This document shows, piece by piece, positions 1-9,054 of a stretch of DNA of 47,132 nucleotides. The notes beneath the pieces were generated by a model, which did not search any database, was not told the origin of the DNA, and worked only from the letters and a program-made list of their open reading frames with translations. Location: contig JAFIEY010000068.1 in NCBI GenBank assembly GCA_020832345.1, positions 1 through 47,132 on the forward strand. Reading direction: 5' to 3'. A program made the position numbers and the translations under genes. Numbering within the stretch: position 1 is the first letter of the stretch; the number at the start of each line of letters is the position of its first letter. This DNA is from Cryomorphaceae bacterium. GTDB lineage: Bacteria; Bacteroidota; Bacteroidia; Flavobacteriales; Schleiferiaceae.

Positions 1-102
1 ATTTATGGGGCTTAGCGAGGTTTTTTGCGAAAATTCAAAAAAGTTTCGGATGCTAGTGGTTGCAAGTCTATTATTTCCATAAAAAATTTTATTTTGATTT
101 AA

Positions 103-134
103 TTTGTGTACTTAAATTTTTTATTATAACTTTG
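103..134 (+). promoter_or_regulatory. Bacteroidota-type promoter for the M43 protease gene
   Basis: A TTTG at 103-106 and TAACTTTG at 127-134 are separated by 20 nt, which fits the Bacteroidota consensus (TTTG or TTG, about 19 nt, TAnnTTTG). Transcription would start near 141 and leave a leader of about 65 nt before the ATG at 206. Bases 1-100 hold no gene I can recognise. Confidence 0.65.
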
Positions 135-205
135 GATTTCCTTAAACTAATAATTAAAGATAAAATTTTAATCTTGTGTTTTGTCTTTTTAAATGTCGTG
201 AAAAT

Positions 206-2629
206 ATGAAAACATTTTCTATCAATTTTGTCATTTTCCTATCAATTTTGTCATTTTCCTTAAAAGCTCAGTCTTATTGTGATACCCATGATACTATCAA
301 TCCACCTTTATTAAATTTTCCAGAAACAGGTACTGATGATACTTTAATTTTTAAAGTTTATTTACATTCAATTAAAACCACATCTGGGGAAAATGGACAT
401 TCAGATGAAATAATTGAAATTGCAAAATGTAATTTAATTAAGGATTACCAAGAACATAATATTTTTTTTGATTTTCAGCCTATTAATCATATAAATGACA
501 CATACTATACATGGCAGAAAGACACAACAATTATTAATGCATTTGCTCAAAGTGATGGATTAAATATTTTTTTTACTAAAATAAATTCTATCGGTAATAG
601 TTTTGCTATTGGTATTCCAAGTAATAGTTGCTTTATTCGTGGAATAAAAACTTTTATTGATACTTCGATGAATACTACAAAGGTTATTCCTCAGGCAATA
701 ACCTCAATTGTATCTCATGAGGTAGGCCATATGCTAGGTTTATACCACACCCATCATGGCACCAGTGGTCCATGGAATCCTTTTCCTGCTGCAACTTGCG
801 CAGAGCTTGTGGACGGTTCTAATTGTGATACTTGCGGTGATTATGTTTGTGATACCCCTGCTGATAGATATGGTTCAGTCGACCAAACTCATATTAATTA
901 TGATTGTTCGTATAATTGGGATAGTGTTTATTCTCTTATTTCTATTGATTCAATTTACGAGTATAGAGCATTTGATGCGAATGGGGATACAATTAATCCT
1001 GATCGATTAAATATAATGAGTTTTTCATATGTTCATTGCTATAATAGTTTTACAAATGGTCAAATATCTCGAATTAGAAATGTTGTGGCAAACAGCCCAT
1101 TATTACAAGCATGTTTAAGTTCTGGAAGCCAATTTGATGTTGCTTCAAACTTTGATTTAATGATAAAGACTACAATTGATGATTATGGCCAAGAACCTTT
1201 ATATGCAAATGTATTATGGAAAAGTCCAGATATTTGGATACGAAACTCGCCTGATGGATTTGACAATCAAGTTCATCAAAGTCCCGTTTACGATTCTCTA
1301 AACCCTTCGCCAGTTTATGTTTATGTAAAGGTAAGAAATATTGGATGTCAAAGTTATGAGGAATCAGGCTTTTTAAAATTATACTGGGCAAAAGCAGCAA
1401 CAGCATTATCATGGCCTTCACACTGGATTGACAATTTTCAAAATGGATTACCTATGGGGGATATAATTGACTCTGTTCCTCTTTCAGTTATTCATGGTAA
1501 GGACAGTGTTATTTACGAATTTGAATGGCATTTAGAAAATCCAGAGCAATATACAAGTTTATTCAGCGGTCAACAACCATGGCATTATTGTTTACTTGCT
1601 CGCATTGTTTCAATTGAGGATCCGATTTTAATGGAAAATAGTCGTATTCATTTAAATGTATCAAATAGTAATAATATTGCATGGAAAAATGTATATATTA
1701 TTTACCCCAGTAATCTATCCATTAATTATCCGGGAGGTCTGGTTAATATTGGAAGCATTGAAGAGGAGGACACAGAAGAATCTTATGATTTTTATTTTTC
1801 AACTAAAGAAGTTGATCAACATTTTTTAACAGAAGAAGCCGAGGTTTATATAATTCTAGATGAGGAGGCTTGGCAAAAATGGGATGACGGTGGAAGAGTC
1901 AGCACAAATATTGAAATTTATGATGAGGAAAATCGAATGTTGTTGATTACTCAAAATGAGGCAAGTATTGAAAATTTAGTTTTTCCTCCTCAAGAACGAA
2001 ATTTAATGGGTTTAGTATTTAATTTCTTGACAGAAGAGGTTACTGAGATTGATACTTTTGAACTTGATGTTGTCCAAAAATATAACAATGAGGATATTAT
2101 TGCTGGTGGAGAAACCTATGTTATTATTAAAGATCCTGATCGTATTTTATTTTTTGCAGAGGGAGGAGGTGATAAGTATATTGATATAGGTGATAGTGTC
2201 ATTTTATCAGGCAATAATTTAAATGAAAGTGTCATTTACAAATGGTACGAAAATAACACATTAATATCTGACTCACAGTCAATATCAATTTCTCCAAATC
2301 AAACCTCTCTTTATAAGTTAGAAATAATTGCTGAGGATGGTTATAAAGATTATGATTCATTAACTGTTTTTGTTGCGACAAACTACATTAAAAATATTAG
2401 TCCGAATCCTGCAAACCAAGAAATATCAGTGCAATATTTAGTTGACGAAGTTAATTCTTTTAGCATTAGTTTAATTAATAGCTCTGGTATTTTAATTAGT
2501 AACCAAAATCTTTCAAATAAAACAGGAACAATAACCTTTGGAATTCAAGGATTACCTTCTGGGACTTACTATTGTCAAATTAAAAGCGGACAGCAAATTT
2601 TAGATTCCAAATCATTTCTTAAATTGTAA
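206..2629 (+). CDS. Secreted M43-family (cytophagalysin/pappalysin-like) metalloprotease with T9SS sorting domain
   Basis: The 807-residue product has an N-terminal signal peptide ending near AQS, then a zinc-protease domain with HEVGHMLGLYH (His171, Glu172, His175, His181) and a Met-turn at Met271 (MSFSY). The CDTCGDYVCDTPAD segment between them is typical of family M43. The C-terminal ~75 residues (from SPNPANQ, ending in a short lysine/leucine tail) form a type A T9SS sorting domain, so the enzyme is probably exported across the outer membrane. I chose the ATG at 206 over the frame opening at 176 because it starts the signal peptide directly. The signal-peptide codons contain an exact 20-bp tandem duplication (221-240 and 241-260). 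The gene is visibly more AT-rich than those after lplA, which suggests transfer. It lies 4 bp before the next T9SS gene, probably one operon. Confidence 0.9.
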   Translation: MKTFSINFVIFLSILSFSLKAQSYCDTHDTINPPLLNFPETGTDDTLIFKVYLHSIKTTSGENGHSDEIIEIAKCNLIKDYQEHNIFFDFQPINHINDTYYTWQKDTTIINAFAQSDGLNIFFTKINSIGNSFAIGIPSNSCFIRGIKTFIDTSMNTTKVIPQAITSIVSHEVGHMLGLYHTHHGTSGPWNPFPAATCAELVDGSNCDTCGDYVCDTPADRYGSVDQTHINYDCSYNWDSVYSLISIDSIYEYRAFDANGDTINPDRLNIMSFSYVHCYNSFTNGQISRIRNVVANSPLLQACLSSGSQFDVASNFDLMIKTTIDDYGQEPLYANVLWKSPDIWIRNSPDGFDNQVHQSPVYDSLNPSPVYVYVKVRNIGCQSYEESGFLKLYWAKAATALSWPSHWIDNFQNGLPMGDIIDSVPLSVIHGKDSVIYEFEWHLENPEQYTSLFSGQQPWHYCLLARIVSIEDPILMENSRIHLNVSNSNNIAWKNVYIIYPSNLSINYPGGLVNIGSIEEEDTEESYDFYFSTKEVDQHFLTEEAEVYIILDEEAWQKWDDGGRVSTNIEIYDEENRMLLITQNEASIENLVFPPQERNLMGLVFNFLTEEVTEIDTFELDVVQKYNNEDIIAGGETYVIIKDPDRILFFAEGGGDKYIDIGDSVILSGNNLNESVIYKWYENNTLISDSQSISISPNQTSLYKLEIIAEDGYKDYDSLTVFVATNYIKNISPNPANQEISVQYLVDEVNSFSISLINSSGILISNQNLSNKTGTITFGIQGLPSGTYYCQIKSGQQILDSKSFLKL
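221..260 (+). repeat. 20-bp exact tandem duplication inside the protease signal-peptide codons
   Basis: ATCAATTTTGTCATTTTCCT occurs twice head to tail. Since 20 is not a multiple of three, the two copies are read in different frames, and removing one copy brings a stop codon in frame shortly after the signal peptide. Confidence 0.95.
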
Positions 2630-2633
2630 CAAA

Positions 2634-3890
2634 ATGAAAATTTTTTATATTTTCTTGCTCTTTCCAATCCTTACCCATGGACAGTGGGTGGAAAGAAATA
2701 CCACGTCACCAAACATCTTGCAATATGTTTATTTCCTCAATGACAGTGTTGGGTATTGTGGCAACAATAATATTATGCACCAAACCGCTGATGGTGGATG
2801 GACATGGCAACCTGCAACCGGCGATTATGCTGATTTCCAAAAAGCTTGTTTCATAGATAGCCTAAACGGTTTTGCCATCAGCGATAGTGATCTGTTCCAA
2901 TCCTCAGATGGAGGAGCGACCTGGATAAATATTTCTGATTCCGTAGAAATAACGGAGTTTTATGGTCTTGAAGAACGAAATGGTCACCTAATTATCAACG
3001 GAGGAAATCCAAACAACGGATATTATTGGTATGTTTCACCCAATGGCGGGCAACACTGGGAAATGCGAAATCATCACCCTTTGTATGCACCAAAAATTTA
3101 CCATGTACTTGACGAAAATCACTTTTACGCCATCGCAGAAGATCCCGTTATCTTCCGAAATTTCAAATTCTTATCTTCAGATGATGGTGGTATTACATGG
3201 AACTCAAGAAACTTGAACGCCGGGGTACATTCCTTCTTTACCTCTGTGTATTTCATAACCCCGGACACGGGGTTTATCGGACGATCTGAAGATTTATTGG
3301 ATCCCAATTCTTTCGGAGAAGTTATTTACAGCCACGATCGCTTTCAAACCATTCAATCGGTTGGAGAGCCAATTACTCACGGAATATTTTTTATAGAAGG
3401 TAGTGGTTCAACCATTTGCGCGGGCGGAATAAATGGTCATCTGTTTTGTTCACCCGATTCGGGCGTACATTGGTTTTCACAATCCGTAAACGTACAAGGA
3501 TTCTTTGAGTCTTTATTTGCAGCTTATTTTTGGGATGAAAACAGAATAGCCATAGTGGGTAACTCAGGGCGCGTACTGCTCTCTGATTCCGGTATTTTCC
3601 ACGCATTGGGCAATGTCTCATTTAAAAACCCAGGGGCGACATTGGCTGTTTTTCCCAATCCGGCAAATACCACACAAAATCTGGTGATAACCGGAATGGC
3701 CATGTATTCCGAATTGCAAATTTCCTTGGTGGATATGCATGGAAAAAAGATAAAAGAGCTGTTTTCCGGTGAATACACCACCGACGAATTTCGAATGGAA
3801 ATTTCACTCAATGATTTAGCCGCCGGGGTTTATTTTTATGAAGTTTCCCATGGAGCAGGAGTAATTCGTGAAAAGATAATTGTAAATTAA
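2634..3890 (+). CDS. Secreted Asp-box (BNR/Ycf48-like) beta-propeller protein with T9SS sorting domain
   Basis: The 418-residue product begins with a short signal peptide (MKIFYIFLLFPILTHGQ). Several Asp-box motifs of the type SxDxGxTW follow (SSDGGATW, SPNGGQHW, SSDDGGITW, SPDSGVHW), which mark a sialidase/VPS10/Ycf48-like beta-propeller. The last ~75 residues (FPNPANTTQNL to the end) are a T9SS type A sorting domain. It starts 4 bp after the protease gene on the same strand, so the two are probably co-transcribed and may work together at the cell surface. Asp-box motifs are structural, so no enzymatic activity should be assumed. Its base composition is nearer to the surrounding chromosome than that of the protease gene. 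The 3' end overlaps the convergent next gene by 4 bp. Confidence 0.85.
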   Translation: MKIFYIFLLFPILTHGQWVERNTTSPNILQYVYFLNDSVGYCGNNNIMHQTADGGWTWQPATGDYADFQKACFIDSLNGFAISDSDLFQSSDGGATWINISDSVEITEFYGLEERNGHLIINGGNPNNGYYWYVSPNGGQHWEMRNHHPLYAPKIYHVLDENHFYAIAEDPVIFRNFKFLSSDDGGITWNSRNLNAGVHSFFTSVYFITPDTGFIGRSEDLLDPNSFGEVIYSHDRFQTIQSVGEPITHGIFFIEGSGSTICAGGINGHLFCSPDSGVHWFSQSVNVQGFFESLFAAYFWDENRIAIVGNSGRVLLSDSGIFHALGNVSFKNPGATLAVFPNPANTTQNLVITGMAMYSELQISLVDMHGKKIKELFSGEYTTDEFRMEISLNDLAAGVYFYEVSHGAGVIREKIIVN

Positions 3891-4315
3891 CCATTTGGGT
3901 TTAACCATCGCTCTTTCAGATCATCCTGTTTGGCCTCCTTGATGGAAAAAAAGGCCGCAATCCATATCACGATTAAAAAGATAGAAATCGATGTAGTTGG
4001 TTGTAGCGCAATATTGAAGACATCAAAAATGATGGATTCTGATGGATTATCTGGGTTGTATTTTAAAGTCAATCGCTCACCTTTATAGTAATCTGCATTT
4101 TTAATACTGTACATTTCATATTTCACATCGTTTACCTCATAACTTACTATAGTTCTGAAGTAATTACTCATTTTACCCCGCCCTTGAAAAAATTTACTTC
4201 CCAAAACTTCTCCTTGAACCTTTTCGCCAAAGAGTAAAACTTTATAATTTATTGCTACGGGAAACGAAATAATCAAGATCAATAAAAAGAAAAAAATTGC
4301 ATTTTTGTTTTTCAT
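3887..4315 (-). CDS. Small two-helix membrane protein (DUF3592-like)
   Basis: The 142-residue product has a hydrophobic helix at residues 6-25 and another near 108-125. Between them lies an extracytoplasmic beta-rich domain with the pattern GEVLGSKFFQGRGK...VSYEVNDVKYEMYS...YKGERLTLKYNPDNPSESII, which resembles DUF3592 proteins, where a variable K.NP.NP motif is common. The function of that family is unknown. It converges on the preceding gene with a 4-bp overlap and lies 27 bp downstream of lplA on the same strand, so it may be the last gene of a short lplA operon. Confidence 0.6.
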   Translation of the reverse strand: MKNKNAIFFFLLILIISFPVAINYKVLLFGEKVQGEVLGSKFFQGRGKMSNYFRTIVSYEVNDVKYEMYSIKNADYYKGERLTLKYNPDNPSESIIFDVFNIALQPTTSISIFLIVIWIAAFFSIKEAKQDDLKERWLNPNG

Positions 4316-4342
4316 GTTTTTGAGGTTTTATTTCAAAGACCT

Positions 4343-5326
4343 TTAAAAGAAGGTGGTTAACAAGTCATCAACTCCAATATCCTTAAAGTATTTTTCCGGT
4401 TCAATTTTTCGCAATTTTTCCCGTAATGCATTTTCCTCGTGAGGACAACCCACCAATTGAGATTCAAAGTCTTCTACCGGACGCAAATGGAAATAGTCAC
4501 CAAGGATTTTAACCGCAGTAATAATGCCCCGATCTGCGTTTAGATGCACTTCAATGGTGCCGCCCTTGGTACGCACCCCTTGACTAAAATCGTATTTTGG
4601 AGAGTAACCGAAATTCCAGTCCCATGTTGCATATTTCTCATCTCGAATTTTTTGAATGCGCTGCAAATCATTTTCGGTAAAGGAATACATTTTGGCATTT
4701 TCAAACCGAGACAATACGTGTTCCATTATTTTTTCTCGAAAGTTTTCGAGGGTTATGGGCGTTCCCAGATGATCAACAATATTGGTCACTCTTTTGGGTA
4801 CACTTTTTATCGCTCGATCTTTGTATTTTAACGGGTTTATTTTTAGAGCACCGCTAATATCCCGCATTTCCGAGGAAAATAATAGAGTTCCGTGGTGCAA
4901 CACTTTTTTCCCGATGACGTGTTCGGCATTTCCAGAAAATTTCTTTCCCTTTATCATTAAATCGTTTCGTCCTTCAAAAGTGGCTTCAACACCCAACGAC
5001 TGAAGCACATCAATGATAGGCTGGGTATATTTTCGGAAATCCACCATTTTGCTGCTATCGGTGCCGGTGTGGGTAAATGAAAAATTTAGGTTGCCCATGT
5101 CGTGATATACCGCGCCACCGCCCGAAAGTCGGCGCACCACGTGAATGCCCTTTTTCTTTACGTATTCGACATTGATTTCTGCCAGCGCATTTTGATGTTT
5201 CCCCACGATAATGGCGTTGTCATTTTGCCAAAGCATAAAAACATCCTCGTCAATATGTTTAAAAATAAACTCATCTGTCGCGATATTGAAGTACGGATCG
5301 GTACTGGAATGTTGGATGCAAAGCAT
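4343..5326 (-). CDS. lplA: Lipoate-protein ligase
   Basis: The 327-residue product attaches lipoate to the E2 subunits of 2-oxoacid dehydrogenases and to GcvH. The lipoate-ligase core is clear: an N-terminal PYFNIATDEF segment, the RRLSGGGAVYHDMGN signature (about residues 64-78), NDLMIKGKKFSGNAE and the HGTLLF motif. A C-terminal accessory domain follows (about residues 235-327, from the YATWDWNFGYSPKYDF segment), as in full-length LplA rather than the shorter LipB/LipM types. The ATG at 5326 gives the expected N-terminus. A perfect -7 box is present at 5378-5385 on this strand. Confidence 0.92.
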   Translation of the reverse strand: MLCIQHSSTDPYFNIATDEFIFKHIDEDVFMLWQNDNAIIVGKHQNALAEINVEYVKKKGIHVVRRLSGGGAVYHDMGNLNFSFTHTGTDSSKMVDFRKYTQPIIDVLQSLGVEATFEGRNDLMIKGKKFSGNAEHVIGKKVLHHGTLLFSSEMRDISGALKINPLKYKDRAIKSVPKRVTNIVDHLGTPITLENFREKIMEHVLSRFENAKMYSFTENDLQRIQKIRDEKYATWDWNFGYSPKYDFSQGVRTKGGTIEVHLNADRGIITAVKILGDYFHLRPVEDFESQLVGCPHEENALREKLRKIEPEKYFKDIGVDDLLTTFF

Positions 5327-5377
5327 AAATATTTTGTTAGAATATAGGGGTGAAAAAATAGCGATTTGTCAATACCA

Positions 5378-5385
5378 CAAATATA
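5378..5385 (-). promoter_or_regulatory. Candidate -7 box for lplA
   Basis: TATATTTG on the minus strand matches TAnnTTTG exactly and lies about 52 bp before the lplA start. I found no convincing -33 TTG at the right distance, so this is a partial promoter call. Confidence 0.4.
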
Positions 5386-5405
5386 CCACCCATGATATAA
5401 ATCAG

Positions 5406-5435
5406 TTTGAAAAAACAATATGTGTGCTAATTTTG
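5406..5435 (+). promoter_or_regulatory. Bacteroidota-type promoter for pdxH
   Basis: TTTG at 5406-5409 and TAATTTTG at 5428-5435 are 18 nt apart. The predicted start near 5442 gives a leader of about 85 nt before pdxH. It lies back to back with the candidate lplA promoter. Confidence 0.6.
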
Positions 5436-5526
5436 TCAATTGATATGAGTGCAATGAAAACATTCACTTTGGCGTAGAGAAGACTTTGATCTTTCTTATT
5501 CCAAACTTGTTAAAAATCAAAATAAT

Positions 5527-6180
5527 ATGGCCATGAACCAAGATTTGAGAAATGCACGCGAAAGGTATGAAAAGGGATATTTGAGGCGCGCCAATATGCT
5601 GGATAACCCTATGGAGCAATTTGATCATTGGCTAACCGAATACAGTAATCTTCAGGTTTCTGATTTTAACGCAATGTCGTTAACCACGGTGGGAAAGAAT
5701 GGCCAACCCCACAATCGCATTGTATTGCTAAAGGGCATTGAACACAATGGCTTTGTTTTTTACACCAATTACGAAAGTGATAAAGGAAAGGAGATGGCGG
5801 AAAATCCCTTTGTGGCGCTGACTTTCTTTTGGCCTGAAATGGAACGTCAAATTAGGATAGAAGGCAGGGTGGAGAAAATGCCGGAGTCAGATTCGGAAAT
5901 ATATTTTCGCATGCGACCGCGTGAAAGTCAAATTGGTGCATGGGCATCTCCGCAGAGTAGGGAAGTAGATGGCGAAAGCGATTTAAACGAACGCTTTGCT
6001 GAATTTGAGAAAAAATTTTCCGGGATAAATGAAATTCCTCGTCCGCCGCACTGGGGCGGATATTTGGTCATTCCGAAAATGATGGAATTTTGGCAGGGGA
6101 GACCCTCGCGTTTACACGACCGATTTCGTTACCAACTTCAGGATGATCAAACCTGGACCTTACATCGTCTCGCACCCTAA
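5527..6180 (+). CDS. pdxH: Pyridoxamine 5'-phosphate oxidase
   Basis: The 217-residue flavoprotein makes pyridoxal 5'-phosphate from PNP or PMP. Family landmarks are visible in order: LRNARERYEKGYL near the N-terminus, FNAMSLTTVGKNGQPHNRIVLLKGIEHNGFVFYTNYESDKGKEM for the FMN-binding barrel, FFWPEMERQIRIEGRVEKMP, the RPRESQIGAWASPQS segment, and the C-terminal EFWQGRPSRLHDRFRY and LHRLAP substrate/FMN motifs. Length matches the family. The ATG at 5527 is used; a second in-frame ATG two codons later (5533) is equally possible. It converges on the RsmI-like gene with a 2-bp gap. Confidence 0.95.
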   Translation: MAMNQDLRNARERYEKGYLRRANMLDNPMEQFDHWLTEYSNLQVSDFNAMSLTTVGKNGQPHNRIVLLKGIEHNGFVFYTNYESDKGKEMAENPFVALTFFWPEMERQIRIEGRVEKMPESDSEIYFRMRPRESQIGAWASPQSREVDGESDLNERFAEFEKKFSGINEIPRPPHWGGYLVIPKMMEFWQGRPSRLHDRFRYQLQDDQTWTLHRLAP

Positions 6181-6182
6181 TT

Positions 6183-6911
6183 TTAAGGGGTGGCCAACAA
6201 TAGAAATATCGTAGGCCGTTTGTGATAACGCTCTAAGTCCTCTTTTTCCCATACCGAAATGGGCTGGGTTTTAATTTCCTCATTTTGCGAAGTAATATCA
6301 CAGGCAACACACAGTTTGGTATCACTTTTACAATGGCGAAGCAGCTCCTTTAAAAACTTGACATTTCGATAGGGCGTTTCGATAAAAATCTGTGTTTGCT
6401 GGTATCTTCGACTATTGGTTTCAATTTCTTTGATCCGAATTCGGCGTTCATTTTTTTCAATGGGGAGATAACCCAAAAAAGAAAATGACTGACCGTTTAA
6501 TCCGCTGGCCATAAGCGATAATAGGATAGAGGAGGGGCCAACGAGGGGAATTACGCGTATGCCTTTTTCGTGGGCAAGTGCGACGATTTCTGCTCCGGGA
6601 TCCGCTACGCCCGGACAGCCGGCTTCCGACATAATTCCCACAGCAGCACCCTGAAGGCAAGGGTTTAGGTACATTTCATATTCCTCGCGCGGCGTAAATT
6701 TATTGAGCGGGTGAATGATGATTTCGGATTGCGATAAGTTGGGCGCAATTTTCTTGATGTTCTTTCTGGCGGTTTTTTCATTCTCCACAATAAAGTGACG
6801 AAGATTTTCCACAATTTTTTTTACCGACATAGGAAGCACGCCAAGTGCCTGTGTATCACTCAAAAAAGTCGGAACTACATATAATACACCTTTTTGTTTT
6901 TGCTCATCCAT
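6183..6911 (-). CDS. RsmI-family SAM-dependent methyltransferase (tetrapyrrole-methylase fold)
   Basis: The 242-residue product carries the tetrapyrrole-methylase signatures of RsmI, the 16S rRNA C1402 2'-O-methyltransferase: GIMSEAGCPGVADPGAEIV (about residues 92-110), IRVIPLVGPSSILLSLMASG and FSFLGYLPIEKNERR, then QIFIETPYRN. It is shorter than E. coli RsmI and lacks the C-terminal extension, as is usual for the Bacteroidota form, so rRNA methylation is likely but the exact substrate is inferred. It overlaps the phosphatase gene upstream by 8 bp, which indicates one transcript with translational coupling. Confidence 0.8.
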   Translation of the reverse strand: MDEQKQKGVLYVVPTFLSDTQALGVLPMSVKKIVENLRHFIVENEKTARKNIKKIAPNLSQSEIIIHPLNKFTPREEYEMYLNPCLQGAAVGIMSEAGCPGVADPGAEIVALAHEKGIRVIPLVGPSSILLSLMASGLNGQSFSFLGYLPIEKNERRIRIKEIETNSRRYQQTQIFIETPYRNVKFLKELLRHCKSDTKLCVACDITSQNEEIKTQPISVWEKEDLERYHKRPTIFLLLATP

Positions 6912-7356
6912 GGCCTATTTTTTTTACGATTTCGTCGGTGGCCTTGTCGAGAAAATCAAAAACTTCTTCAAATCCGCGGTCGCCGCCGAAATACGGATCC
7001 GGTACTCCCATGTTCTCCTCCGGATATATTTCATTTAAAATGAGAAAAACCTTTTCTTTATCCGATTCGGTTTTTGCCATCGACAAAATGTTGTTATAGT
7101 TGTCGTTGTCCATGGCGTATATCCTGTCAAATCGGGCAAAATCTTCATAGACAAATGGTCTGCTTCTGATTTGTCGCAAATCGATACCGTGTTTTTTGGC
7201 CGTGCGAATCATACGGGAATCCGGTGGCTCTTGAAAGTGAAACCCCGAAGTACCGGCGGAATCGACTTCAACGTTTTTATCGACTTTAGATTTTAATAAA
7301 CCTTCAGCCAAGGGCGACCTGCAAATATTTCCCAGGCAAACCATTAATATCTTCAT
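6904..7356 (-). CDS. Low-molecular-weight protein-tyrosine phosphatase
   Basis: The 150-residue cytoplasmic enzyme has the P-loop CLGNICRS (C-x5-R-S) at residues 7-14 and the general-acid loop DPYFGG (Asp near residue 118), both in the positions expected for this family. The conserved SAGTSGFH segment near residue 33 is also present. It sits between dnaA and the RsmI-like gene, an arrangement often seen in Bacteroidota. It overlaps the methyltransferase gene by 8 bp and is separated from dnaA by about 62 bp. Confidence 0.9.
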   Translation of the reverse strand: MKILMVCLGNICRSPLAEGLLKSKVDKNVEVDSAGTSGFHFQEPPDSRMIRTAKKHGIDLRQIRSRPFVYEDFARFDRIYAMDNDNYNNILSMAKTESDKEKVFLILNEIYPEENMGVPDPYFGGDRGFEEVFDFLDKATDEIVKKIGHG

Positions 7357-7418
7357 AGGGTCAATATTGTTTTTCAGCTGTCAATTTTGCAATATCCCGA
7401 CATGGAAAATCGCATCCC

Positions 7419-8858
7419 TTAATTCATGCTGAGTTTTTTCTTTAATTCATCTACATAAGACCTAAAACGCTTATCGGTTTCCATCAGGTTATTTACGGTT
7501 CTACAAGCGTGTAATACGGTAGCATGGTCCTTATTTCCGCATTGCGCCCCTATACTTGCGAGGGAGGATTTTGTCAATTGCTTGCTAAAGTACATGCTTA
7601 ACTGACGGGCCTGAACAACCTCACGCTTACGGGTTTTAGACTTCATCAAGTCGATGGGCATGTCAAAATAATCACACACCACTTTTTGGATATAATCGAT
7701 GGATAATTCCCGATTGGTATTTTTGACAAACTTATCGATCATTTGTCGGGCCAGGTCGATGGTAATTTTCTTTTTGTTGAGAGATGATTGTGCCAAGAGG
7801 GATATTAAGCCACCTTCGAGTTCACGAACGTTATTGTTGATGGAATAGGCCAGATATTCGATCACATCCTCGGGCATTTCAATTCCGTCATTGTAAAGTT
7901 TTTGTTGGAGGATGGCAATACGTGTCTCCAAATCAGGAACTTGTAGGTCTGCGGACAATCCCCATTTAAAACGACTGAGCAATCGCTGTTCCATACCCTG
8001 CATGTCCACCGGTGGGGTATCACTTGTCAAAACGATTTGCCGACCGCTTTGGTGCAGGTGGTTGAAGATTTCAAAAAACACGTCTTGGGTTTTCTCTTTT
8101 CCGGACAAACGGTGGACATCGTCGATGATCAGAACATCCAACATTTGGTAGAAATGAACGAAGTCGTTTTTGGTATTGTTGCGAATGGAATCGATGAACT
8201 GGGAAGCAAAAGTTTCCGAGCGCACGTAGAGCACAGTTTTTTCAGGGTACTTATCTTTAATTTCAATTCCGATAGCGTGCACCAGGTGGGTTTTACCCAG
8301 TCCGGTAGCTCCGTATATCATCAGGGGATTAAATGATGTCCCACCGGGCTTATTGGCCACGGCAAAGCCTGCGGAGCGGGCCAGACGATTACAATCGCCT
8401 TCCACGAAATTATCAAAAGTATATCGCGGATTTAATTGAGAGTCCACGGTAATTTTTCTCAATCCGGGAATGATAAAAGGATTCTTCACCCCGGTTGCAT
8501 TTCCTTCGGGAAGGGTTTGCATGCGATCGTTTTTGGTGTTTCCCCGGTTTGAGCTGGGGATTTTCATGGTTTGGGGCTGCCGATTGCCATAGTTGTTTTC
8601 CATGACAATACTGTAAACCAATTTTGCGGAATCTCCTAATTCGCGATTAATGGCAGCCTTGAGCAATTTGATATAATGTTCCTCCAGCCACTCGTAAAAA
8701 AACTTACTCGGCACTTGAATACTGAGTACATTATTTTGGAGTTTAATCGGCTTAATCGGCTCAAACCAGGTTTTGTAATTTTGTACACTAATGTTGTCCT
8801 GAATAAAATCCAGACATCTCTTCCAAACTTCGGGGGCGGTTTGTATTTTTTCAGTCAT
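7419..8858 (-). CDS. dnaA: Chromosomal replication initiator DnaA
   Basis: The 479-residue protein has all four DnaA domains: an N-terminal DnaB/DiaA-interacting domain (VWKRCLDFIQDNISVQNYKTWFEPIKP), a low-complexity linker with NRGNTKNDR, the AAA+ core with Walker A GATGLGKTH (Lys189), Walker B LIIDDVH and a sensor region LTSDTPP, and the C-terminal DnaA-box-binding domain with the signature GNKDHATVLHACRTV. The open frame extends 27 codons upstream to 8939, but the ATG at 8858 (MTEKIQ) gives the normal N-terminus. I searched both flanks by eye for a cluster of TTATCCACA boxes and found none, so oriC is not obviously adjacent. Confidence 0.97.
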   Translation of the reverse strand: MTEKIQTAPEVWKRCLDFIQDNISVQNYKTWFEPIKPIKLQNNVLSIQVPSKFFYEWLEEHYIKLLKAAINRELGDSAKLVYSIVMENNYGNRQPQTMKIPSSNRGNTKNDRMQTLPEGNATGVKNPFIIPGLRKITVDSQLNPRYTFDNFVEGDCNRLARSAGFAVANKPGGTSFNPLMIYGATGLGKTHLVHAIGIEIKDKYPEKTVLYVRSETFASQFIDSIRNNTKNDFVHFYQMLDVLIIDDVHRLSGKEKTQDVFFEIFNHLHQSGRQIVLTSDTPPVDMQGMEQRLLSRFKWGLSADLQVPDLETRIAILQQKLYNDGIEMPEDVIEYLAYSINNNVRELEGGLISLLAQSSLNKKKITIDLARQMIDKFVKNTNRELSIDYIQKVVCDYFDMPIDLMKSKTRKREVVQARQLSMYFSKQLTKSSLASIGAQCGNKDHATVLHACRTVNNLMETDKRFRSYVDELKKKLSMN

Positions 8859-9054
8859 TCTTAGGCAGTTACTTGGGTCAGTTTTTTGGTGTTGTTTTAT
8901 TGAGTAGGTTGTTTTTTTTGATGGGGCAAAAGTGTGCAAAAAAAAGTGATAAAAAAAATGAAATTCCCATTGACTTTTCAGTTTTTTTGTTGCAATATTA
9001 CCCCAACGTAAACAGCGGCATTCCGCGCCAATACAGGTAAACCATTAAAAACTA

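Noticed and set aside
8859-9054. oriC next to dnaA
   Set aside because: The gap has no cluster of TTATCCACA-like boxes. The only exact box seen in this area is within the M1-like gene (about 11729-11737).
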